A stretch of 45,629 nucleotides of DNA from Bacteroidota bacterium (lineage in GTDB: Bacteria; Bacteroidota; Bacteroidia; Chitinophagales; S012-47). The DNA lies in the NCBI GenBank assembly GCA_024276745.1, contig JAJRWN010000078.1, forward strand, positions 1 through 45,629, read 5' to 3'. Positions 10,251 through 18,337 of the stretch are shown piece after piece (the stretch's first letter is position 1; each line of letters opens with the position of its first letter). The translations under genes and the position numbers were made by a program. The notes under the pieces are model-generated. The model worked only from the letters and a program-made list of their open reading frames with translations. It was not told the origin of the DNA and made no database searches.

Positions 10251-11513
10251 CTAAAAAGAATCATTATTTAGGATTTTTAGTTTTACAGTATCAATATGGG
10301 TTTCATTTGCTTTAAGTATTGTAAATTGAAATTCGTTTATTCTTATTGTTTCTTTTTCATGGGGGATACTTTCGCAGGAGTCCAGTATGAGTCCTCCCAG
10401 TGTTTCATATTCACCTTGCGGGAGATTTAATTGATAGGTTTCGTTGATGTAATCAATTTCTGTCCGGGCTGAAAAGATATATATGCCCTCGGCTATCTTT
10501 TGTTCAATCAGTTCGCTTTTGTCGTGTTCGTCTTCAATTTCTCCAAAAATTTCTTCCAATATATCTTCCAATGTAATAACACCTGCAGTACCTCCAAATT
10601 CATCGACCACCCATGCAATAGATTTTTTTCTGCTGATAAACAGATTTAATAAATCTGCTGCCGTCATGGTTTCGGGTATCAGGGGTAAACTGAATAATAT
10701 TGATTTTATTCTTCTGGGTTTTTGCCATAATGAGTGGTGATGAACATAACCAAGTATATTATCGATAGTATCGTCATAAACCAATAATCGCGATACTTCC
10801 GAATTGATAAAACTTTGCCGCAGGGTGGATATGGATGCGTGTACCTCAATGGCCATAATTTCAGTTCGGGGCACCATACATTCTCTTACTCTGACTTGGG
10901 GAAGATATAGTGCATTTTCAAAAAATTCGGCATTAAAATCTTGTTCTTCATTCGAGGCTTCTTCCGATTCTTTTACAAAATGTTCCAAATCGTATTTGGT
11001 AATTGATGGTGCTTCTTCAGTAATCCGTGTTTGTAAAAATATTTCCAAAAATTGTTTTGACATCCAGGTGATTCCAATAACCAACGGATAAAGCAAATAA
11101 AATATTCCTTGCATAGGTATGGCAAAAAAATTCAGTAATTTGTTTGAGTTAAAGCGGAATAAAACTTTTGGTATAAACTCACCGATTATCAATACAATCA
11201 ATGTTGAAATGATGGTTTGAAACAATAATATTAGAAAGTCTGAATTAAAATCATCGGGTAAAATATGCCGGATAACCGGTTCCAGGTTGCGGGCCATAAG
11301 CAAACCAAACAATACTAATGCTATGTTGTTGCCAACCAGTAAAGTACCGATAAACAAACTGGGTTTTTCGCTAAAACGGGATACTATTCGATTTGACAGT
11401 CCATTATTTTCATTAATGGCCAGTTTTAACCGGTTGGCCGAAACAAAAGCAATTTCCATTCCTGAGAAAAAGCCTGTAAACAATAAACAGATTAGGATAA
11501 AGCCAATGGTCAT
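10251..11513 (-). CDS. CNNM + CBS + CorC_HlyC domain protein (hemolysin/GldE-like)
   Basis: CNNM N terminus (FFSGMEIAFVSANRLKL), VRECMVPRTEIMAI CBS entry, WVVDEFGGTAGVITLEDILEEIFGEIEDEHD. Confidence 0.9.
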   Translation of the reverse strand: MTIGFILICLLFTGFFSGMEIAFVSANRLKLAINENNGLSNRIVSRFSEKPSLFIGTLLVGNNIALVLFGLLMARNLEPVIRHILPDDFNSDFLILLFQTIISTLIVLIIGEFIPKVLFRFNSNKLLNFFAIPMQGIFYLLYPLVIGITWMSKQFLEIFLQTRITEEAPSITKYDLEHFVKESEEASNEEQDFNAEFFENALYLPQVRVRECMVPRTEIMAIEVHASISTLRQSFINSEVSRLLVYDDTIDNILGYVHHHSLWQKPRRIKSILFSLPLIPETMTAADLLNLFISRKKSIAWVVDEFGGTAGVITLEDILEEIFGEIEDEHDKSELIEQKIAEGIYIFSARTEIDYINETYQLNLPQGEYETLGGLILDSCESIPHEKETIRINEFQFTILKANETHIDTVKLKILNNDSF

Positions 11514-11746
11514 GATGAACCGGAATTAGGTGTATGATTTGATTCTGAATGTTGCAGCATAATGCGGCTTTTTCTTTTTATAAACCACATAAAAATACTT
11601 AGTGCTGCAAGTAAGAGTAAAAAGTATCCGTTTTTATAGTCTTTTACACCGGAAATAAGCTTATAGATACCTAAAATGAGTGAGAGGCAGGCAATAATCA
11701 ACCAAGCCCACTCAAAGGTTTTTATCATTTGTATTTTTTTTAACAT
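11510..11746 (-). CDS. Small hypothetical membrane protein
   Basis: Two TM helices; overlaps the gldE-like start by 4 nt and the lptC-like 3' end, so translational coupling is likely. Confidence 0.55.
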   Translation of the reverse strand: MLKKIQMIKTFEWAWLIIACLSLILGIYKLISGVKDYKNGYFLLLLAALSIFMWFIKRKSRIMLQHSESNHTPNSGSS

Positions 11747-12266
11747 GGACTGTTCCTGTGATGTTTAAAATTTTATAATTACTTAAGTCTTGTTTTGCAC
11801 TAAATCCTGTTCCGGTCAATCGTTCATCGGGAGTAACAATTTTTACGAATTTATCAGATCTGATGCTTTGTTTGTTTTCATCCCAGATGAGTTCATCGGT
11901 AAATAATTGATAACCATCGGCATTAATGACTTGTACCGAATCACTAAATACTGTTTCGTTTTTGGTTTCGTATTTTATGGCTTTACGGGCACTAAGTTTT
12001 GTGCTTGTTGTGGAGCTGTCTCCATAAAATTCAATTTCAATTCCATCCGGAAATTCCAAATAGGCGTCTTTAACCTGATGTCTGATAATCAGAGGAGCTG
12101 TAAGGGTCATTTTTTGTATGCCTTCGGTGGAATAGTACATAACAACATTGCTGGCTCTTTCAAGGCTGGGTTCATACATTTTTGCGGTTTGCTTCACTTG
12201 CTGAATGTCGTTCCGGCAGGAAGTAAATACTAAAGAGACTATAAGTAAAAAGATGATTTTTAGCAT
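11712..12266 (-). CDS. lptC: LPS export periplasmic lipoprotein LptC
   Basis: Lipobox FTSC; TKLSARKAIKYETKNETVFSDSVQVINADGYQLFTDELIWDENKQSIRSDKFVKIVTPDERLTGTGFSAKQDLSNYKI is LptC-like. Confidence 0.85.
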   Translation of the reverse strand: MLKIIFLLIVSLVFTSCRNDIQQVKQTAKMYEPSLERASNVVMYYSTEGIQKMTLTAPLIIRHQVKDAYLEFPDGIEIEFYGDSSTTSTKLSARKAIKYETKNETVFSDSVQVINADGYQLFTDELIWDENKQSIRSDKFVKIVTPDERLTGTGFSAKQDLSNYKILNITGTVHVKKNTNDKNL

Positions 12267-12286
12267 ATTGAGATAAGTATAAAAGT

Positions 12287-12318
12287 AAAAAAATCTCCCG
12301 TTTAAGAGAGATTTTTTT
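12287..12318 (-). terminator. Intrinsic terminator hairpin between the TPR protein and lptC
   Basis: AAAAAAATCTC ... GAGATTTTTTT, 11-bp stem; A-rich and T-rich flanks. Confidence 0.75.
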
Positions 12319-12333
12319 ACTAAATACCGATTA

Positions 12334-13752
12334 TTATTTATCAGATGCTCTGATGGTTGTGGTTTCCTGTATCCAGCATTTTACGGTAAATGAATCGCCC
12401 AGATTGTAGCCACGACTAAATATTTCTTCAAATTTTGGCATATATTGGCTGTATTTGGCAATTTGTTTATTGGCTTCTGCGGCTACTGAAGGATCAACGG
12501 ATTTGGCTTTATACCATTTATCAATGGCAGGCCAAATGACAATCTGACTTTTCCATCCGGTTCCGGTTCCACACAGTTTTCCTGAACTGGCATATAAATT
12601 TCCAATTAGGATATAGGGTTGTCCCCAGTTTGTTTTGTATTTAAGTGCCTGATAGCTGTATTGACGTGCTTTAGGAAAATTTTTGAGTTTTGCATAATAT
12701 ATTAATGCAATTTTATAAGATAATTCTGCTTTTTGCTCTTGGTCTTCCACTTTAGCAATGGCATTTTCCATAAATTGAATTCCTTTATCGGAGTTTCCTT
12801 TATCAATATAGCAATCGGCAAGTTTCAGGGCCAGACTTGCGCTGGGTTCAATTTCATAGAGTTTATTGAACATTTCGATAATGGTATCGGTACAAGAGTT
12901 ACAATTGCCCAGTGCATTAAAGGCTTTTTTCCATATATCCTGATTATCAGGATTGTTTTGGTATGCATTGGTATAAAACGGAAGCAGGGTTTCGCAATTC
13001 AATACATTTTTTTCGGTAAGGTATGATACCACTCTATCCATTGCATTTTGATAATAAGTGGCATAACGTCCTTTCAGGTTATGATCTACAATTTCGGCTA
13101 CCCGTGCGTATTGATCCAGTAAATCTCCTACTTCAATTTCACCTTTGGCAAGCAATCGAAAATTTAATTTTATATAGGGTTCCAGCAAAAAATATTCTGC
13201 TTCCAGTCCGCTTTCATTGATGGCTTCATCCAGTGTGTTCCGTATGGCATCAATATTTTTTGGGGTATATCGCATCATATCGTAGGCTTTCCTGCCTAAA
13301 TTATAACCACGTTTACCAAAACAAATGATTCGATGATCATAGATAGAAAGCAAGGTATCGATATAGAGTGCTTTAGTGCTATCATTTTGCATCGTATCTA
13401 TGATAGATTTATAAATTTTTATACCATTGCTGTAAATAGCATCGTGAAACCCCGGTGCATTCCGGTAAACATAGCGCCAATAAGGAAGTGCTTCTACATA
13501 ATTTTGATGCGAATAAAATTCCATATATAGCGAAACATCATCGAGTGTTTTGTTGGTATCGGGGCCTAAAGAATCGCATTCACCTGCTATGTTGTTGAGC
13601 CATGTTTCGGGTAATATAGCAGATTCATTATTTGTATTTTCTGCTTGTTTTGGAGTTGTGCAAGCTTGTAGTCCGGTGGTATTTAATACCAAAACGAATG
13701 TTATTAAGGGTATTTTATTAAACCAATTATTCGTCATCAATTCCATAATCAC
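12334..13752 (-). CDS. TPR-repeat protein, secreted or lipid-anchored
   Basis: Hydrophobic N terminus ending in ACTTPK; helical repeats such as ALKLADCYIDKGNSDKGIQFMENAIAK and KAELSYKIALIYYAKLKNFPKARQYSYQALK. Confidence 0.8.
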   Translation of the reverse strand: MIMELMTNNWFNKIPLITFVLVLNTTGLQACTTPKQAENTNNESAILPETWLNNIAGECDSLGPDTNKTLDDVSLYMEFYSHQNYVEALPYWRYVYRNAPGFHDAIYSNGIKIYKSIIDTMQNDSTKALYIDTLLSIYDHRIICFGKRGYNLGRKAYDMMRYTPKNIDAIRNTLDEAINESGLEAEYFLLEPYIKLNFRLLAKGEIEVGDLLDQYARVAEIVDHNLKGRYATYYQNAMDRVVSYLTEKNVLNCETLLPFYTNAYQNNPDNQDIWKKAFNALGNCNSCTDTIIEMFNKLYEIEPSASLALKLADCYIDKGNSDKGIQFMENAIAKVEDQEQKAELSYKIALIYYAKLKNFPKARQYSYQALKYKTNWGQPYILIGNLYASSGKLCGTGTGWKSQIVIWPAIDKWYKAKSVDPSVAAEANKQIAKYSQYMPKFEEIFSRGYNLGDSFTVKCWIQETTTIRASDK

Positions 13753-13760
13753 TTTTTATT

Positions 13761-15191
13761 TTAATTGTATTTAGTTTTAAAAATCCAAAAATTATCATTC
13801 AAGTTCAAACCGAGTGTAAATTTGAAATAGTTTTCTTTTATCAAATTATTGGTAATAGAACCTGAACTTCCAAAATCAAAAGCAAAATTTATACTTGATG
13901 CTAAAGGACTTCTGGGTAATTTTTGTTTTACAGGAATACCAAAGCCAAATGTTATGCCAAATTCAGAAAGTGGGTTTTGATTGATCAATAGATTGGGTTT
14001 ACCGTAGAAAAAGCCACCCCTGTAAGTGAGTTTACTTAAAAAGTGAGTTTCTGCTTCAGCAAGAGAAGGTATATATTGAGCACCAAATTTTACTTTCCAA
14101 CTGTTTGTTAAGGGACTATTGACCAATAAACCGTTAAAAGCAGACCAGGTTGCCATACAGAAATCGGTTCCTATCATCCATTTGCTGCCTTTTTGTAATA
14201 CAAAACCTGCACCCAGGGTAGGTGGTAGTTTTAAGCTGGTAAGTCCATTATACCGGCTGCTTAATGAATCAAGATGTGATATATGGGATTCATCAATCAC
14301 AATAACCCGGTCGCGGGTAGTATCGCTTATCGTTCTTACGTTTATTGACGAATGCCCGTAAGCTCCAAATCTTATGGTTAAGCCGGATTTGATATCATGC
14401 TCATATTGAAGACCTGCATCCCAGGTTAATCCACCGGCATGATTTTGAATGGTTTCCCGCGTACCAAAAGAATTGATTTGATCCGGAAAGTAATTTGTTC
14501 GCATATTTTCCAAAGTGCCGAACAGGTAGGCTGCATTGGCACCCAAAGAAAATCCTTTATGTTTATATCCAATGCCGAAATTAAATTTATATAAGCGGCC
14601 ACTTCCTCTGAATACTTCGTTTTCGCGGCCAATCAAGGTATCTCTTGTTTGGCTTGTAAGGATATTATAGTTTACTATAGAATAGGGTATCAGGCCTATG
14701 CTTATTCCTCCAAATTTGGGAATAGGAAAGCCAAAATTCAAATAGGATAAAGAACCATCACCCGAAGGGTTGGTTCCGGATATATTTTGTGCATACCTGA
14801 AATCGGCATAAACACCGGTCTGTAAGGATGTGGCTTTGAATACATAAAACAGGGTATCGCGCAATATGGAATCTGTTACGGTCCGGGTAACTTCCCGGTT
14901 TTTAGCTTGATCGAAATAAGTAGTATCCTTTCTGATTTTATCGTAGTATTTGGCATATACTTCTTTGTAGAAATAGCCATACGAAGCAGGATTTGTGATA
15001 TTGATATTTTCTACTGATGCATAAGCAGCACTAATGCCTCCCATGGCCCGGTTTGAAGCAAATTGACTGGATAATAAATTGCCCAATCCGTAACGGGTAT
15101 AAGGCGCGTTTATTTGGGCAATTATTGAATGTGTACCTGATAATAAAATAATTAGCAATAATACCTTATGCTTTAATGTCATTATGTTCAA
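13761..15191 (-). CDS. Outer-membrane beta-barrel protein (FadL/OmpP1-like)
   Basis: Signal peptide, YTRYGLGNLLSSQFASNRAMGGISAAYASVENINITNPASYG, alternating beta-barrel strands, C-terminal aromatic residue. Confidence 0.8.
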   Translation of the reverse strand: MNIMTLKHKVLLLIILLSGTHSIIAQINAPYTRYGLGNLLSSQFASNRAMGGISAAYASVENINITNPASYGYFYKEVYAKYYDKIRKDTTYFDQAKNREVTRTVTDSILRDTLFYVFKATSLQTGVYADFRYAQNISGTNPSGDGSLSYLNFGFPIPKFGGISIGLIPYSIVNYNILTSQTRDTLIGRENEVFRGSGRLYKFNFGIGYKHKGFSLGANAAYLFGTLENMRTNYFPDQINSFGTRETIQNHAGGLTWDAGLQYEHDIKSGLTIRFGAYGHSSINVRTISDTTRDRVIVIDESHISHLDSLSSRYNGLTSLKLPPTLGAGFVLQKGSKWMIGTDFCMATWSAFNGLLVNSPLTNSWKVKFGAQYIPSLAEAETHFLSKLTYRGGFFYGKPNLLINQNPLSEFGITFGFGIPVKQKLPRSPLASSINFAFDFGSSGSITNNLIKENYFKFTLGLNLNDNFWIFKTKYN

Positions 15192-15903
15192 GGATTTTAA
15201 TGAGACCGGTGGCTACTAATTTAGGGTATGCAAATATCTTACTTTTCAGCTTAGTTTCAAAAATTTTTAAATCTCCACCTGTAATCATTACCCGCAGATC
15301 AGGAATTCTCTTCTTGTAATCTTGGATAAATCCTTCGATTTCTAATATCGTTCCATGCATCACTCCGCTTTGAATAGATGATTTGGTGTTTTTTCCACTT
15401 ACAGGAATTTCTTTTGGCCGGCTTATTAACGGTAAGTGATCGGTATAATTATGCAGTGCTTTAAATTTCATATCAATACTGGGTAAAATGCTTCCTCCTT
15501 TATAAATACCTTCGGCTGTCAGCAAATCTATGGTTATACATGTACCGGCATCTATAATCAGTATATTTTCTTTTGGCCGAATACTATGTGCTCCTGTTGC
15601 TGCTGCCAATCGATCGAGACCCAGGGTTTCGGGTGTTTCATAATCAATCATTATAGGCAGCGGTGTATCAGGTGTTAGTAATAGAAAATATGCTAATTCG
15701 TTCAGAAGTTTTATCAGGCCTGAGTCTGCTTTCCGTACCGATGATAAAATAGCTTTTTTTATTTGAAATTTATTGATGATATGCCTGATATCTTCATCCT
15801 GAATGCTTGGTTTATGCTTGTAATACACAAATTGATCTCCATCATGAACGGCTAGTTTCACCAAGGTATTTCCTGCATCTATAATCAATTTATATTGGTT
15901 CAT
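15166..15903 (-). CDS. coaX: Type III pantothenate kinase
   Basis: LIIDAGNTLVKLAVHDG, TLGLDRLAAATGA, ILIIDAGTCITIDLL, GGSILPSIDMKFKALHNYTDHLP, MITGGD. Confidence 0.95.
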   Translation of the reverse strand: MNQYKLIIDAGNTLVKLAVHDGDQFVYYKHKPSIQDEDIRHIINKFQIKKAILSSVRKADSGLIKLLNELAYFLLLTPDTPLPIMIDYETPETLGLDRLAAATGAHSIRPKENILIIDAGTCITIDLLTAEGIYKGGSILPSIDMKFKALHNYTDHLPLISRPKEIPVSGKNTKSSIQSGVMHGTILEIEGFIQDYKKRIPDLRVMITGGDLKIFETKLKSKIFAYPKLVATGLIKILEHNDIKA

Positions 15904-15917
15904 AACGGATAAAAAAT

Positions 15918-15955
15918 CATTGCAGAAAATCGATGATGCTCCATTTTCTGCAATG
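15918..15955 (-). terminator. Intrinsic terminator of the WKSEA-repeat gene
   Basis: Perfect 13-bp inverted repeat CATTGCAGAAAAT / ATTTTCTGCAATG with 12-nt loop; minus strand continues into ATTTTTTA. Confidence 0.8.
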
Positions 15956-15982
15956 TAGGTTTAAAGCGGTGGAAAGCAGGTT

Positions 15983-16297
15983 TTACTGATCGATATAACC
16001 CGCTTCACTTTTCCAGTCGGTATAATAAATAATTAAGTTTGCTTCCGATTTCCATTCAGTAAAATATACTTGCCAGTCTGCTTCACTTTTCCAATCAGTC
16101 CAATACCAAATACCACTTTCCGGTTCTGCTTCGCTTTTCCAATCGCTGATGTAAACTATCATATCTGCTTCCGATTTCCATTCGGTGACATATACAATCT
16201 TATCTGCTTCCGATTTCCATTCGGTTTGATAAACTACCTGAGCATCAGCATTTTGTAAGCCAATGCTTAGTAAGGTAAATATGATTAAAATTTTCAT
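15983..16297 (-). CDS. Small exported protein of six tandem 13-16 aa WKSEA repeats; probable DUF6150 / 7(1) septoil-knot family
   Basis: Signal peptide MKILIIFTLLSIGLQNADA, then VVYQTEWKSEADK IVYVTEWKSEADM IVYISDWKSEAEPESG IWYWTDWKSEADW QVYFTEWKSEANL IIYYTDWKSEAGY IDQ. Confidence 0.8.
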   Translation of the reverse strand: MKILIIFTLLSIGLQNADAQVVYQTEWKSEADKIVYVTEWKSEADMIVYISDWKSEAEPESGIWYWTDWKSEADWQVYFTEWKSEANLIIYYTDWKSEAGYIDQ

Positions 16298-16334
16298 TTT
16301 ATGTTGGTTTTAATCGTTATATTCAGGGCTGCAA

Positions 16335-17063
16335 TTATTGTTCCATGCTGAGCATGTCTTGATAATTAATAACTCTTTTCATGATTAATCCATCATCTAA
16401 GAACCAAAAATTAAGCGGTTGATTATTTAATATATTGTGTGATAGGTCTAATGATAATTTTGATACATTGGCCACAATGTTTGGATTTGTTTCAGCGCCT
16501 TCTTTCGATGCCATTTTTAATTGGTATGTGTTCGATTCTTTATCGCACATAAAGACAAAACCGTCTTTTTCTTTAATATAATTAGAGCTAATCATAAAAT
16601 CACAAATATTACCGGCTTCTGCTTTTTTTATGGCATCAGTATATATCATGGCATTATCTCCGAATCTGATGATGCCCAAGGGTAATAATTTCAGTGTTTT
16701 AAAACGAGGATCACACATGTCGATATTGATAGTATCCAGATTTAAAATTGAATAGGCGGTTTGAAATCCAAGTGTTTTTAAGAGTGATATCGTTGAGGCA
16801 TTATTAAGATAATCTTCTTTAATCACAAAGTTTATATGAGTGATTTTGTTGTCATCAAGCAGCAATTGCACAGAACGTTTGTCTCCATCTTTGCTAAAAA
16901 AACTGTTGTTGGTTAAAAAATCGGCAACTTGTTGTGCCTGAGCTTCATTGATTCCGTTTTTATAGAAAACATCGCCACCTTCTACTTCAACTTTCTTGCC
17001 GTAATTGGAGCATGATGCCAGCAGTAAAATCAGGGTTAAAAGGCTAATAATTGCACTTTTCAT
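16335..17063 (-). CDS. Hypothetical lipoprotein
   Basis: N-terminal lipobox (LILLLASCSNYG); soluble remainder; 37 nt upstream of the WKSEA gene on the same strand. Confidence 0.7.
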   Translation of the reverse strand: MKSAIISLLTLILLLASCSNYGKKVEVEGGDVFYKNGINEAQAQQVADFLTNNSFFSKDGDKRSVQLLLDDNKITHINFVIKEDYLNNASTISLLKTLGFQTAYSILNLDTINIDMCDPRFKTLKLLPLGIIRFGDNAMIYTDAIKKAEAGNICDFMISSNYIKEKDGFVFMCDKESNTYQLKMASKEGAETNPNIVANVSKLSLDLSHNILNNQPLNFWFLDDGLIMKRVINYQDMLSMEQ

Positions 17064-17079
17064 AGTTTTAAGTTTGGTT

Positions 17080-17388
17080 TTAGAAATTTATCTGCAAGGG
17101 TTTATAAATTTTATTATCTAAAATACTGTGTTCAAAGATATTAATAAGATTGGATTTATCTACGTGACCATACCAAATAGCTTGCGGATAGATAACCAAA
17201 GCATGCCCATAGCTGCAAGCATCAAGGCAACCGGCCCGGTTAATTCTAACCTGCCCGCTCAAATGATGTTCTCGTACTAGTTTTTTTAAACTGTTGATGA
17301 TATCGATACCTTCGTTTTCTCCACAGAATGAACGACCGTCTTTCCGTTCGTTTGTGCATACAAATACATGCTTTTTAAATCGAGACAT
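17080..17388 (-). CDS. (2Fe-2S) ferredoxin-domain protein (thioredoxin-like ferredoxin)
   Basis: HVFVCTNERKDGRSFCGENEG ... VRINRAGCLDACSYGHALVIYPQAIWYGHV. Confidence 0.9.
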   Translation of the reverse strand: MSRFKKHVFVCTNERKDGRSFCGENEGIDIINSLKKLVREHHLSGQVRINRAGCLDACSYGHALVIYPQAIWYGHVDKSNLINIFEHSILDNKIYKPLQINF

Positions 17389-17461
17389 TTAACATTGATT
17401 CGTGAATTAGTTTTTATGCAATGCTTATTATTGTAGCTGTAAATCTATAAAATCTTAGAAA

Positions 17462-18337
17462 ATGAATTATACAGACCCCATGCTTCCTGCCGGTAGTTTG
17501 AAAAATAAAGTTATTGTGGTTACCGGAGGAGCTACCGGTCTCGGGCGTTCTATGGCTACTTATTTTTCGGGTTTAGGGGCAAAATTGGTGATTGCCAGCC
17601 GGAAAATTGACCGGCTCAGTGAAACAGCCAGGGCTATCAGTAAGCAAACGGGCCATGAAGTACTTCCACTTGCATGCGATGTAAGAAATTATAACGAAAT
17701 TGAACACATGCTTCAGCAGTCGGTGCAGCATTTTGGAACAGTAAACGGTTTGGTCAATAATGCAGCGGGCAATTTTATCAGCCCTACCGAAAGACTTTCG
17801 CATAAAGCTTTTGATGTGGTGGTTGATATTGTGCTGAAAGGCAGTTATAATTGTTCGCTTGCTTTTGGAAAATATTGGATTCAGAATAAGATAAAAGCTT
17901 GCGTATTAAGTATCACAACCACCTATGCGTGGACAGGGTCAGGGTATGTTGTACCCAGTGCTTGTGGCAAAGCCGGAGTTTTGGCACTTACCCGTTCCTT
18001 GGCCGTTGAATGGGCCAAATATGGTATTCGTTTTAATGCCATTGCTCCGGGGCCTTTTCCAACAAAAGGTGCCTGGTCGCGATTATTTCCAAAAGCCTTA
18101 GAACATTTGTTTGATCCTAAAGCTGAAATTCCTTTAAACCGTTTTGGCGAACATCAGGAGTTAGCTAATTTGGCAGCATATTTAATGTCAGATTTTTCAG
18201 CCTATATCAATGGTGAAGTCATTACTATTGACGGGGGTGAGTGGTTGCAAGGTGCCGGAGAATTTAATGCTTTAAATAAATTACCGGCTCAAATGTGGGA
18301 TCAATTGCAAGCCAGTAAGAAATCGAAAAAAGACTAA
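17462..18337 (+). CDS. SDR family oxidoreductase, 2,4-dienoyl-CoA reductase-like
   Basis: VVTGGATGLGRSMA Rossmann motif, LVNNAAGNF, PSACGKAGVLALTRSLAVEWAKYGIRFNAIAPGP. Confidence 0.9.
   Translation: MNYTDPMLPAGSLKNKVIVVTGGATGLGRSMATYFSGLGAKLVIASRKIDRLSETARAISKQTGHEVLPLACDVRNYNEIEHMLQQSVQHFGTVNGLVNNAAGNFISPTERLSHKAFDVVVDIVLKGSYNCSLAFGKYWIQNKIKACVLSITTTYAWTGSGYVVPSACGKAGVLALTRSLAVEWAKYGIRFNAIAPGPFPTKGAWSRLFPKALEHLFDPKAEIPLNRFGEHQELANLAAYLMSDFSAYINGEVITIDGGEWLQGAGEFNALNKLPAQMWDQLQASKKSKKD

Noticed and set aside
15990-16240. Short periodic 39-nt repeat as possible CRISPR or minisatellite
   Set aside because: Fully explained by in-frame WKSEA protein repeats with a signal peptide.
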